Shown: positions 1 to 8,976 of the stretch, piece by piece | Position numbering within the stretch: position 1 is the stretch's first letter | How the letters are laid out: the number at the start of each line of letters is the position of its first letter | Position numbers and translations under genes: made by a program | NCBI GenBank assembly: GCA_963784415.1 | Contig: CAWARK010000017.1 | Span: 124,001 to 188,000 of the forward strand | Length of the DNA: 64,000 nt | Origin: UBA7672 sp963784415 | GTDB taxonomy: Bacteria; Pseudomonadota; Alphaproteobacteria; Caulobacterales; Hyphomonadaceae | Direction: 5' to 3' | The notes under the pieces: generated by a model | Databases searched by the model: none | What the model saw: only the letters and a program-made list of their open reading frames with translations | Told to the model about the DNA's origin: nothing

Positions 1-381
1 GGGCGTGAAGGCCATCTCGCTGCCGGTCTCCGCGCCGTTCCACTCGCCGCTGATGGCGCCCGCCGCTGTCGAGATGGAGAAGGCGCTCGCCGCCGCCACG
101 ATCGGCCAAGCCGATTGTGCCGGTCGTCGCCAACGTCACGGCGCGCCCGGTGAGCGAACCCGTCGATATTCGCCGCCTGCTGGTCGAGCAGGTCACAGGC
201 CGCGTGCGCTGGCGCGAGTGCGTGCAATGGATGGCGACTGAAGGTGGGGTGACGAAAGTTCATCGAGACCGGCGCGGGCAAGCAGCTCTCGGGCATGGTG
301 AAGCGGAACGCGCCCGAAGCCGAAACCGTCGCGCTGAACACGCCGGCGGATCTGGAAGCGTTTGCGAAGTCGCTGGGTTAA
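1..381 (+). CDS. fabD: Malonyl-CoA:ACP transacylase, C-terminal part (frameshifted)
   Basis: The 5' end lies outside the window. FabD loads the malonyl group onto acyl carrier protein for fatty-acid synthesis. The visible part starts inside the protein with the family signature VSAPFHSPLM, whose His belongs to the active site, and continues with VVANVTARPV. The frame breaks twice: near 110 (one extra A in ccaagcc) and near 260 (one extra A in gaaagttc). Removing both gives an uninterrupted FabD ending in a TAA at 379-381. fabG, acpP and fabF follow in the usual order. Two breaks within 380 bases of an essential gene point to sequence error rather than decay. Confidence 0.9.
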
Positions 382-392
382 GCCTGCAGTCG

Positions 393-526
393 TCACCGCT
401 CATCCCGACGAACGTCGGGATCCAGGGCGGATGTCGCGGCGTGCACTACATTTTGGCTGCAGCCCGAATCCGGAACAGGGTTCAAGGTCAGCCCTGGGTC
501 CCGACGTTCGTCGGGACGAGCGGTGA
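393..526. repeat. MITE-like inverted-repeat element, copy A
   Basis: This 134-base element has terminal inverted repeats of about 35 bases (393-427 against 492-526, about two mismatches). Each arm contains the palindrome CCCGACGAACGTCGGG. It lies between fabD and fabG, and its right edge runs almost into the fabG ribosome-binding site. Related copies are at 31885-32012 and 39706-39852. It encodes no protein, so it is a non-autonomous element or REP/BIME-type unit. In RNA the arms would form a long hairpin between two genes of the same operon. Confidence 0.85.
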
Positions 527-540
527 AGAAGGATAGGGTC

Positions 541-1278
541 ATGTTCAACCTCACAGGCCGTACGGCCCTCGTCACCGGCGCTTCGGGCGGGATCGGCGGG
601 TCGATCGCCAAGGCGCTGTCCGATGCCGGCGCAAAGGTCGCCCTCTCCGGCACACGGGTCGAGGCGCTGGAGAAGGCCGCTGCTGATATCGGCGGGTCGC
701 CGGTAATCCTGCCCTGCAACCTCGCGGACCCTGTCGCAACGGCGGCGCTGGTCGGTCAGGCCGAAGAGGCGCTCGGCGGGCTGGACATCATCATCTCCAA
801 TGCGGGCCTGACGAAGGACGGCCTGCTGATGCGGATGAAGGATGAGGACTGGGAGACTGTCCTCAACGTCAACCTGGGGGCGTATTTCCGGCTCGCCCGG
901 GCCGCCATGCGGGGCATGATGAAGCGCCGCCACGGCCGGATCATCGGAATCACCTCGGTCGTCGGGGTCACCGGAAACGGCGGACAGACGAACTATGCCG
1001 CCTCCAAGGCCGGCATGATCGGGTTCAGCAAGTCGCTGGCCCAGGAAGTGGCCAGCCGCAACATTACGGTGAACTGCATTGCCCCCGGCTTCATCGCCAC
1101 GCCGATGACCGACGTGCTGAAGGACGACCAGAAAGAAGCGCTTCTCAAGGGAATTCCGGCCGGACGGCTGGGGTCGGGGGCTGACATTGCCGCCGCCGCG
1201 CTCTATCTCGCATCAGATGAATCCGCTTACGTGACGGGCCAGACCCTGCATGTTAACGGCGGCATGGCGATGATCTAG
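541..1278 (+). CDS. fabG: 3-oxoacyl-ACP reductase
   Basis: NADPH-dependent reductase of the 3-ketoacyl-ACP intermediate in type II fatty-acid synthesis; 245 residues, normal for the family. The Rossmann motif TGASGGIGG is near the N-terminus and the YxxxK catalytic pair is in NYAASKAGM. The C-terminal SDR segment GQTLHVNGGMAMI is complete. I chose the ATG at 541 because AAGGATAGGG precedes it; an upstream in-frame GTG at 523 would start inside the repeat element. acpP and fabF follow in the same direction. Confidence 0.96.
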   Translation: MFNLTGRTALVTGASGGIGGSIAKALSDAGAKVALSGTRVEALEKAAADIGGSPVILPCNLADPVATAALVGQAEEALGGLDIIISNAGLTKDGLLMRMKDEDWETVLNVNLGAYFRLARAAMRGMMKRRHGRIIGITSVVGVTGNGGQTNYAASKAGMIGFSKSLAQEVASRNITVNCIAPGFIATPMTDVLKDDQKEALLKGIPAGRLGSGADIAAAALYLASDESAYVTGQTLHVNGGMAMI

Positions 1279-1398
1279 GCCGCTCCGGATTTGGCGGCTA
1301 TGGTCAAAGAAATTGAGGCGTGTTACCGCGCCGCAACGATGGTTTTTCCGGGCCCGGGACGCTAAAGTTTCGGGGCCACGATACTGGAAGGGATACAG

Positions 1399-1632
1399 AT
1401 GTCCGACGTGATCGAGCGCGTGAAGAAAATCGTGGTCGAACGCCTGGAAGTCGACGCCGAGAAGGTCAACGAGAAAGCCTCGTTCATCGACGATCTCGGC
1501 GCTGACTCGCTCGACCTGGTCGAGCTCGTGATGGCGTTCGAAGAAGAATTCGGTATCGAAATCCCGGACGACGTCCAGGAACAGATCGGCACCGTCGGCG
1601 ACGCTGTCCGTTTCATCAAGGAACGCGTCTAA
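1399..1632 (+). CDS. acpP: Acyl carrier protein
   Basis: 77-residue acidic carrier that holds growing acyl chains on a 4'-phosphopantetheine arm. The modified serine is in LGADSLDLVELVM, the invariant signature. The protein starts MSDVIERVKKIVVERL, and AAGGGA lies a few bases upstream of the ATG. The 120 bases between fabG and this gene may hold a separate promoter, as is common for the highly expressed acpP. fabF follows after 30 bases. Confidence 0.98.
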   Translation: MSDVIERVKKIVVERLEVDAEKVNEKASFIDDLGADSLDLVELVMAFEEEFGIEIPDDVQEQIGTVGDAVRFIKERV

Positions 1633-1662
1633 GCTACGCGCGCCTCGGCTCGGAGCCACATC

Positions 1663-2946
1663 ATGCGGCGCGTCGTCATTACCGGCATGGGACTCGTGAC
1701 GCCTCTGGCCAATGGCCGTGAAGCGTCATGGAAGAAATTGATCGCCGGCGAGTCCGGCCTCAAGACCGTTGACCTGTTCGAAACCGGCGACCTCGCCTGC
1801 AAGATCGGCGGGCAGGTGCCGTGGGTGAGCGGACGCGGCGGCGGTTCGGCCGACGATCCGGACTCGTTCAATCCCGAAAAGACGATGTCGCCGAAGGAAC
1901 AGCGGCGCGTCGACGAGTTCATCCTGTACGCAATGGCGGCGGCTGACGAAGCCATCGCTGATGCGGGTTGGACGCCGCAGGATTACGAAGACAAGATCCG
2001 CACGGGCGTGCTGATCGGCTCGGGCATTGGCGGCCTCAAGGCGATCGCCGACACCGCGATCGAACTGCACGAGAAGGGACCGCGCAAGGTCTCGCCGTTC
2101 TTCATTCCGTCGGCGCTGATCAACCTCGCCTCGGGCCAGGTCTCCATCAAGTACGGCTACAAGGGACCGAACCACGCGGTCGTGACCGCCTGCGCCACGG
2201 GCGCGCACGCCATCGGCGACTCGATGCGTCTCATCCAGTGGGGCGATGCCGACGTGATGATCGCCGGCGGCGCCGAGGCCTCGATCTGCCGCATCGGCTA
2301 TGCCGGCTTCATCGCCTGCCGCGCCATGTCGACCAGCTTCAACGAAACGCCAACCAAGGCATCGCGCCCTTATGACAAGGACCGCGATGGCTTTGTCATG
2401 GGCGAAGGCGCGGGTATCGTGGTGCTGGAAGAATACGAGCACGCGAAGAAGCGCGGCGCCAAAATCTATGCAGAAGTCGTCGGCTACGGCCTGACGGGCG
2501 ACGCTTTCCACATCACTACGCCTGACGAGACCGGCGATGGCGGCGAACGCGCGATGCGCACGGCGCTGCAGCGCTCCGGCCTCGACATGTCCGAGATCGA
2601 CTACGTCAACGCGCACGGCACCTCGACGCCGGCGGGCGATGAGATCGAAGTGCGGGCCGTGGCGCGTGCGCTGGGCGATGCGGCGGCGACCACACACCTG
2701 TCGTCTACCAAGTCGGCCATCGGCCACCTGCTCGGTGCGGCCGGTTCGGTCGAAGCGATCTTCTGCGCGCTGGCGATCCGCGATGGCATTATCCCGCCGA
2801 CGCTGAACCTCGACAATCCGAGCTTCGACTCGCCGATCAATCTCACGCCCCACAAGGCCGTGAAGAAGAAGATCCGGGCTGCGCTTTCAAACTCGTTCGG
2901 CTTTGGCGGGACGAACGCGGCGCTTGTGTTGAAAGCGCCGGACTAG
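1663..2946 (+). CDS. fabF: 3-oxoacyl-ACP synthase II
   Basis: Condensing enzyme that elongates acyl-ACP with malonyl-ACP; 427 residues, full length. The Cys-His-His triad is visible: Cys in VVTACATGAHAIGD, one His in NAHGTSTPAGD, the other in KSAIGHLLGAAGS. The C-terminal loop NSFGFGGTNAALVL is intact. It starts MRRVVITGMGLVTPL, typical of FabF. It follows acpP closely and is followed by mltG after 67 bases. Confidence 0.98.
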   Translation: MRRVVITGMGLVTPLANGREASWKKLIAGESGLKTVDLFETGDLACKIGGQVPWVSGRGGGSADDPDSFNPEKTMSPKEQRRVDEFILYAMAAADEAIADAGWTPQDYEDKIRTGVLIGSGIGGLKAIADTAIELHEKGPRKVSPFFIPSALINLASGQVSIKYGYKGPNHAVVTACATGAHAIGDSMRLIQWGDADVMIAGGAEASICRIGYAGFIACRAMSTSFNETPTKASRPYDKDRDGFVMGEGAGIVVLEEYEHAKKRGAKIYAEVVGYGLTGDAFHITTPDETGDGGERAMRTALQRSGLDMSEIDYVNAHGTSTPAGDEIEVRAVARALGDAAATTHLSSTKSAIGHLLGAAGSVEAIFCALAIRDGIIPPTLNLDNPSFDSPINLTPHKAVKKKIRAALSNSFGFGGTNAALVLKAPD

Positions 2947-3013
2947 TCGCTCGATCACGGTTAGACTTCGCGAAGCAGGGTAAGACTGGCGGGCGGTCTT
3001 CGGAGTTCAGTGC

Positions 3014-4118
3014 GTGGGCAAGCTTCTCGGTTTTCTGTTCGTACTCGTTCTGCTCGCTGCAGGCGGGCTCGGCGCGGGCTGGTTCTGGCTCAATAGCGTC
3101 TATTCGGGCGCGGGCCCGGTCAGCGCGGACGGCAAGCCGCATGTCGTGGTGGTCGCGCGTGGCGCGTCGACCCAGGCCATCGCGACAAAGCTCAAGGAAG
3201 CCGGCGCAATCGCTGACGTCGAACAGTTCCGTCTCGCCCTGCGCCTGCGCGAGTTCATGGGCGACAAGCCTGTGATGAAAGCTGGCGAATACGAGATCGC
3301 CAGCGGCGCCAGCATGGAGACGATCGTCAAGGATCTCTCGACGGGCGCGCCCCTGCAGTACGCGGTGATCGTGCCGGAGGGGCTTAGCGTCGCGCAGATC
3401 TCGACCTGCTGAAGGACGCATGAGTGGAAGGCGACCGGCGGTCCCGATCGCACCTACAAGCTGGATGGTGATGCGCCGAAGGATATTGCGGAAGGCACGC
3501 TGCTGCCGGGCGATTATGCCGTTTCGCGTGGCGACACGATTGGCGACGTGATCGACCGCATGGCGAAGGCGCAGAAGGATCTGCTCGCGGAGATCTGGGA
3601 TGCGCGCGACACCAACACGCTGGCGACGCAGTGGGACAAGCCGCAGCGGGCAGAACCTGTGAAGACGCAGATGGAAGCGATCATCCTCGCCTCCGTCGTC
3701 GAGAAGGAAACCGGCAATATGGACGAGCAGCCGATGGTGGCCGCCGCCATGGTCAACCGCCTGATCCTCGGCATGCGCCTGCAGGCTGACTCGACGACGA
3801 TCTACGGCATTACCAAGGGCGTGCCGATCGGGCGTTCGATCACCAGCAAGGAACTGGCTGAGCGGACGGCGTGGAACACCTACCAGATCGATGGCCTGCC
3901 TCAGACCGCGATCTGTAATCCGGGCGCTGGCGCCATTCGCGCCGTGCTGAAGCCCGCGAAGATCGAAGGCGCTGTATTTCGTCGCCGACGGCAAGGGCGG
4001 CCACGTGTTTGCTGAAAGCTATGCCGAACACGCGAAGAACGTTGATGCGTACTGGAAGCTGCGCAAGGCCAATGAGGCGGCCGGCGTGAACACGCCTGCG
4101 GTCAAGCAGCCGCAATGA
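3014..4118 (+). CDS. mltG: Endolytic murein transglycosylase MltG (frameshifted)
   Basis: Membrane-anchored lytic transglycosylase thought to cut nascent glycan strands and end their elongation. It has a GTG start preceded by CGGAG and an N-terminal membrane segment (about residues 4-26). The YceG core includes EGTLLPGDY, the catalytic Glu in ASVVEKETG, and the conserved AAAMVNRL and LQADSTTIYG. The frame is lost near 3400 (stop at 3410-3412) and regained within about 20 bases. It breaks again near 3972, where an extra G in gaaggcgct hides the C-terminal ALYFVADGKGGHVF. The repaired product is about 368 residues. The position after fabF is conserved in Alphaproteobacteria. Confidence 0.9.
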
Positions 4119-4134
4119 AATATCGGGGCGGGGC

Positions 4135-5014
4135 ATGATCCGGGGGATGACGGGGTTCGGCCGGGCGCAGGGCCAGGGCGCCTGGGGCGCGTGGTCGTGG
4201 GAAGCGCGATCGGTCAACGGCAAGTCCGTCGACCTGCGCACCAATTTTCCGCCCGGCTGCGAAGCGGTGGACTTCGAAGCGCGTCGCCGCGTGAAGGAGC
4301 GTTTCCAGCGCGGCAGTTTCCAGCTGCAGCTGAAAATCGACTGGACCCGCGATCCTGGCGCCAGTTCGGTCGACACGCGCGAGCTGGCCCGTCTGGCGCG
4401 CATGTCGCGCTACTGGTCGCGCACGTCAGGCGTCGCTCCGGCCCGGTTTGACGGACTGGTCGCAGCCGCCGGCGCCATGAAGGGCGTCTCGCGCACCGGG
4501 CACAAGCCTCGACGAAACCGTGACCAAGGATTTGCTGGCCGGGCTCGACAAGGCGCTCGACATGCTGGGCGAGGCGCGCGGCAAGGAAGGCGACAGCCTG
4601 CTGCAATTGTTCAACGGCATGCTGGCGCAGATGGAACAGCTGGCCGCGCAGTCGACCGAGTTTGCCGCCCGCCAGCCCGAGCTGGTGCGCGAGCGGTTCA
4701 AGGCGCGGCTGGCCGAGCTGTCCCGGGAAGCGGCGATCGATCCGGACCGGATTGCACAGGAAGTTCTGGTGATCGCGACCCGCGCCGACGTTCGCGAGGA
4801 GCTGGATCGGCTGGCCGCTCACATCATCTCGGCGCGGGCGATCCTTGCGTCGGGCGAAGCGGTCGGCCGGAAGCTGGACTTTCTGTGTCAGGAGCTTAAC
4901 CGGGAAGCGAATACGCTTTGCTCGAAATCGGCCAGCCTGGAGCTGACGAATGCGGGTTTGGCGCTAAAGTCGCTGATCGACCAGTTCCGGGAGCAGGTTC
5001 AGAATGTCGAGTGA
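4135..5014 (+). CDS. yicC: YicC family endoribonuclease/stress protein (frameshifted)
   Basis: Opens with MIRGMTGFGRAQGQG, the YicC signature, and ends with the DUF1732 segment containing KLDFLCQELNREANTLCSKS. E. coli YicC has been reported as an endoribonuclease acting on small RNA; whether this applies here is inference. The frame shifts near 4500 (extra G in accgggcac); dropping it joins GAMKGVSRTG directly to TSLDETVTKDLL. The repaired length of about 293 residues is normal. The 3' end overlaps the gmk start by 11 bases, suggesting coupled translation. Confidence 0.92.
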
Positions 5015-5700
5015 TCCGGCCCAGCGCGAGCGTCCCAGACGCGGCGTGATGTTCGTGATCTCCAGCCCGTCGGGCGCTGGAAAAACGACGCTGTGCCGTC
5101 GCCTGATTTCCGAAGTGCCGGGCGTCGAGCTGTCGGTGTCGGCGACCACGCGCTCGCCGCGTCCCGGCGAAACCGATGGCATGGATTACCACTTCAAGTC
5201 GGTCGCCCAGTTCGAGGACATGATCGACCGCGACGAGTTCCTCGAATGGGCCAAGGTCTTCAAGAATTTCTACGGCACGCCGCGCTCGGAAGTCGAAGCC
5301 CGGCTGGCGGCCGGCATGGACGTGGTGTTCGACGTCGACTGGCAAGGCGCGCGCGCCCTCAAAACCATCCGTCCCGGCGACGTGTGCTCGGTCTTCATCC
5401 TGCCGCCGGGGCTGGCGCAGCTGAAGTCGCGGCTCGAAGGTCGTCCGGGCGCGGACGCGAACTCGGTGCAGAGCCGCCTCGACGGCGCGGGGCAGGACAT
5501 CCTGCGCTGGGGCGAGTACGATTTCGCCATCGTGAACGACAATCTGGACGCCGCCTTCGCCGACCTGAAAGCGATCCTCTATGTTGAGCGGATGAAGCGC
5601 CAGCGCGCGTCACTCGGCATCATGGTCGACCAGCTTGCTGAAGGACGCCCGCGTCGCCACCAAGACGCAAAGCGGCAGCGCGACGGGCGAGGGGCACTAG
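5004..5700 (+). CDS. gmk: Guanylate kinase (frameshift near the 3' end)
   Basis: Phosphorylates GMP to GDP. The P-loop SSPSGAGKTTL is near residue 18, followed by SVSATTRSPRPGE and GMDYHF of the GMP-binding region. Near 5634 an extra T (cagcttgctg) throws the reading out of frame; without it the protein ends VDQLLKDARVATKTQSG and so on, at a TAG at 5698-5700. If read uncorrected, the frame would run on for hundreds of codons antisense to rsmA, which is an artefact. The stop shares a CTAG palindrome with the stop of convergent rsmA. Confidence 0.95.
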
Positions 5701-6524
5701 CCGCCGCGCCACGCTTTCGTCAGCGCCCGGAACTCCGCTTGCGTCAGCGTCTCAGCGCGTCGCGTTGGATCAATGCCGGACGCTTGCAGCGCTTCCACAG
5801 CTCCCGGCAAACTCTTGAGCGCGGCCCGCAGCATCTTGCGGCGCTGGCCGAAGGCGGACGCGGTGATCTTCTCGAGACTGGTGAGATCGTCGAACCGCTC
5901 CGCCTCCGGCAGCGGTTCCAGCACGACGACCGCGCTGTCGATCTTCGGCGGCGGACGGAAAGCGCCGGGCGGCAGCGTGATGGCGAGGCGCGGCCGCGTC
6001 ACCGCCTGGCACAGCACCGCGAGCCGCCCATAGTGATCGTCGTCGGGCGCGCCGCAGATGCGCAGCGCCACTTCCTTCTGGAACATCAGCACCATCGTCC
6101 CGCGCCAGCTGCCGGCCTTGAGCCATTCGACCAGCATGGGCGTGCCGACATTGTAGGGCAGGTTGGCGACAATCATCGCGGGGCTCTGTCCGCCCACCTT
6201 CGCGATCAGCTCCGCGATGTTGGCGCGCATGGCGTCGCCATGGTGAACGTGGAGGCGGGCTTCCCCAAGCTGCGTGGTGCGCGCCTCCGGCCACAGCGAC
6301 AGCCCCTCCGCAAAACGGTCATCGAGCTCTATCGCGATCAGCTTCGCCACACCGCTGTCCAGCAGCGCGCGCGTCAGGCCGCCTGGGCCTGGGCCAACTT
6401 CGATGACCGTCTTGCCTTCGACACTGCCGCCGGCATTGGCGACACGCGTCAGGATGGCGGGATCGAACAGGAAGTGTTGGCCGAGCGATTTCTTCGCCGC
6501 GCCGGGCGTAAGGGGCGTGCTCAT
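5697..6524 (-). CDS. rsmA: 16S rRNA (adenine1518/1519-N6)-dimethyltransferase
   Basis: Dimethylates two adjacent adenosines in the 3'-terminal hairpin of 16S rRNA (KsgA). The N-terminal KKSLGQHFLFDP and SAM motif VIEVGPGPGGLTRALL are typical, and the catalytic motif NLPYNVGTPML is present. 275 residues, complete. The start overlaps the pdxA stop as ATGA (6521-6524). This is the last gene of the lptF-lptG-lptD-surA-pdxA-rsmA run, and its stop codon shares CTAG with gmk. Confidence 0.97.
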   Translation of the reverse strand: MSTPLTPGAAKKSLGQHFLFDPAILTRVANAGGSVEGKTVIEVGPGPGGLTRALLDSGVAKLIAIELDDRFAEGLSLWPEARTTQLGEARLHVHHGDAMRANIAELIAKVGGQSPAMIVANLPYNVGTPMLVEWLKAGSWRGTMVLMFQKEVALRICGAPDDDHYGRLAVLCQAVTRPRLAITLPPGAFRPPPKIDSAVVVLEPLPEAERFDDLTSLEKITASAFGQRRKMLRAALKSLPGAVEALQASGIDPTRRAETLTQAEFRALTKAWRGG

Positions 6525-7525
6525 GATGCGCCGCGCGCCCGCGCCATGCTGTCGGCCAGCGCGAGTGCGGCGATCAGGCTGTCAGCGCGCGCCTGTCCGG
6601 ACGCAGCGGCATCGTAAGCCACGCCATGATCAGGCGACGTGCGGATGAAGGGCAGGCCGAGCGTGACGTTGACACCGCCCCACATGTCCAGCGTCTTCAC
6701 CGGGATGAGGCCCTGATCGTGATACATCGCGATGACCGCATCCCAGCGGCCGCCGCGCTGTTCGTGAAAGATGGTGTCGCCCGGACGCGCATCGCTGATG
6801 TGGATGCCCGCGTCGCGCAGACGCGCAGCTGCCGGATTGATGATCTCGATCTCTTCACGGCCGATCTCGCCGTCTTCGCCCGCATGCGGATTGACGCCGC
6901 AGAGTCCGATACGCGGATTGAGCAATCCGAAGTCACGCTTCAGCGCCGCATGAACGATGCGTCCGGTCTCTGCGATCAGATCCGTGGTCAGCGTGGAAAC
7001 AACGCTGGCCAGCGGCCGATGGATCGTGACAAGCGCAACGCGCAGTCCGCCGCCCACCAGCATCATGATCGGGCGCGGAGCAGCGCCGCCATCGGCTGCG
7101 AGTTCAGCGAGGTATTCCGTGTGGCCGGGGTGCTTGAACCCGGCGCGATAGAGCAACGCCTTGGCGATCGGGTTGGTGACGACAGCCGCCGCCTTCCCAG
7201 CACGCGCGTGCTCCACGGCAAGACGAATGGACTCCACGATGGCGGGCGCACTTGCGGGATCAGGCTGGCCGGGCTGCAGCGCGATCGACGCACCCGGCAG
7301 GCTGAGCACCGGCAGGCCGTCGACGAAGGCAGCGCGCGCCTGGGAGGGGTCGGAAATCGGCACGATGCTCGCGCCGGTATGGTCGAGCGCCCCGGGGGCG
7401 GCGATGAGATAGAAGGGGCGGCCATCCTGCGCCCAGACGGCCTCATACGCTTTGGCCGCGATGATGGGGCCGACCCCGGCAGGGTCGCCCATCGTCATCG
7501 CAATCGGAAGTTCGCCCCCCGACAT
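6521..7525 (-). CDS. pdxA: 4-hydroxythreonine-4-phosphate dehydrogenase
   Basis: Oxidises 4-phosphohydroxy-L-threonine in pyridoxal-5'-phosphate synthesis. Conserved pieces are MTMGDPAGVGPIIAAKA at the start, AVVTNPIAK, GHTEYLAEL with its metal-ligand His, and AMYHDQGLIPVK with the second His. I placed the start at 7525 (MSGGELPIAM), four bases after the surA stop. A start further upstream would overlap surA and add ten residues the family lacks. Length 334 residues. Confidence 0.95.
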   Translation of the reverse strand: MSGGELPIAMTMGDPAGVGPIIAAKAYEAVWAQDGRPFYLIAAPGALDHTGASIVPISDPSQARAAFVDGLPVLSLPGASIALQPGQPDPASAPAIVESIRLAVEHARAGKAAAVVTNPIAKALLYRAGFKHPGHTEYLAELAADGGAAPRPIMMLVGGGLRVALVTIHRPLASVVSTLTTDLIAETGRIVHAALKRDFGLLNPRIGLCGVNPHAGEDGEIGREEIEIINPAAARLRDAGIHISDARPGDTIFHEQRGGRWDAVIAMYHDQGLIPVKTLDMWGGVNVTLGLPFIRTSPDHGVAYDAAASGQARADSLIAALALADSMARARGAS

Positions 7526-7529
7526 CAGG

Positions 7530-8825
7530 CTAGCGACGGACGACCGTCGCCTCACGCTTCAGATCGCGCAGGTAGCGCTCAGCGACGAGGGCCAGTTCCT
7601 GGTTGAACAGGCGATCTTTGATCTCGTCACGCGAAGGCAGGTCAGCGTCGCCCGACTTGGTGCCGCAGACGAAGAACACCATTTTCGCGCCATCCGGCGT
7701 GTCGATGATGCTGGTCGACTGGTTGGCCGCGACGCCTTCCAGCGAAGCGCGGAATTGCGGGGCGATCTGCGAGATGCCGACATTCTTCATCGGTGTGCGC
7801 GTGATGCCGTCCACGGCTTCGAGCGCCTTGGTGAGATCGCCGCACGTTGCAGCTTTCGCTTTCAGCGACTCGAGTTTGGCGGTGGAGCCCTCGCCGCGCG
7901 CGATGATCTGTTCCATGTCGAGGATGGTCGATTTTGTCGGGTCGGAAGGTTCGCGTTTGCCGGTTAGCGCGATCACGTAAATGCCGCCTTCGCTTTCGAT
8001 CGGGGGCAGTACGACGGGCGGTGCCGCCGCTTTCAGCACGGCCTCGGCCACTTCAGGGCGCATGTCGCCCGGCGAGAGCCAGTTGAGGTCGCCGCCGGCG
8101 GAGGCGGAGGGGGCGGCGGAGAACTGTTCGGCGAGGGCCGAGAAGTTTCCGCCCGCTTGCACGCTCTTGATGATGGTGCCGGCGCGTTCCTTGGCCATGT
8201 CGCGCGAGGCCTGGTCGGGGGCGTAAAGAAAGATCTCGGCCAACCGGTATTGCGGCTTGTCGAGGCTGGCCTTCAGGCGGTGCAGCATTTCATCGACGCG
8301 CAGGTCGGAGACGCGCACGGTCTTGTAGTAGCGGCCGCGGATCAGGTTGCCCCACGCGATCGACGCTTCCTGCATGTCGCGGATGTGCTGCATCGGAATG
8401 CCGGCCTGGGCGGTCGCCTGGGCGAACTGCTCGGGCGACATGCGATACTGGCGCGCAAGGTCGGCGACGGCCTCGTCGATCTCTTCCTTCGAGAAGGTCT
8501 GGCCCTTCACGAGCCTGTGGAATTCCGAGGACTGCACCTTCTCGTCGATCAGGCTTTCGAGCGCCTGGTTCTGGAGTTCAAGGAGGATCTTCTCGTCCTT
8601 TGGCGGCTCGGAAAAGCGCAGCATCATCCAGCGCATGCGGTTGCGGACGTCGGAGTGAGAGATGACCTGGTCATTCACGCTGGCCATCACGCCATCCACC
8701 GTGCGGCCGCGCGAGGCGGTCGGCTGGGAGGGCTGTGTCTGCTGGGCTGTCGCCGACAGGTTCTGAGCAGCCAGGCCGGCACCGGCCACGGTTGCTGCAA
8801 GCGCGATCGCGATAAGTCTCTTCAT
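7530..8825 (-). CDS. surA: Periplasmic chaperone/peptidyl-prolyl isomerase SurA
   Basis: Chaperone for unfolded outer-membrane proteins. An N-terminal signal peptide (about 20 residues, MKRLIAIALAATVAGAG) is followed by the SurA N-domain with VNDQVISHSDV. A parvulin PpiC domain comes next, with AEIFLYAPDQ and GGDLNWLSPGDM. 431 residues. It sits directly downstream of lptD, matching a role in delivering LptD to the outer membrane. The 151 bases before it contain a small hairpin (8847-8861) but no gene. Confidence 0.93.
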   Translation of the reverse strand: MKRLIAIALAATVAGAGLAAQNLSATAQQTQPSQPTASRGRTVDGVMASVNDQVISHSDVRNRMRWMMLRFSEPPKDEKILLELQNQALESLIDEKVQSSEFHRLVKGQTFSKEEIDEAVADLARQYRMSPEQFAQATAQAGIPMQHIRDMQEASIAWGNLIRGRYYKTVRVSDLRVDEMLHRLKASLDKPQYRLAEIFLYAPDQASRDMAKERAGTIIKSVQAGGNFSALAEQFSAAPSASAGGDLNWLSPGDMRPEVAEAVLKAAAPPVVLPPIESEGGIYVIALTGKREPSDPTKSTILDMEQIIARGEGSTAKLESLKAKAATCGDLTKALEAVDGITRTPMKNVGISQIAPQFRASLEGVAANQSTSIIDTPDGAKMVFFVCGTKSGDADLPSRDEIKDRLFNQELALVAERYLRDLKREATVVRR

Positions 8826-8976
8826 CAGGTCACCCTACAGCCCGAGACCCTGATCCAGGGTAAAGGCAAAAACATGGCCATCCCGATGGGCTGCCGATAG
8901 CGGATATACCGGGTGGCTGAGCCAAAAGACAGCCTGCGGAAGCAGCCTGCGACAGTAGCGTTCGGCAAATGGGAGA

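Noticed and set aside
3380..3430. Programmed frameshifting in mltG
   Set aside because: No slippery heptamer or following pseudoknot is apparent, and similar breaks occur at unrelated sequences across the window.
5004..6617. 537-codon open frame continuing from gmk through the rsmA region
   Set aside because: The part beyond about 5640 is antisense to a clear rsmA and arises from the frameshift in gmk; GC-rich codon structure keeps the antisense frame open.
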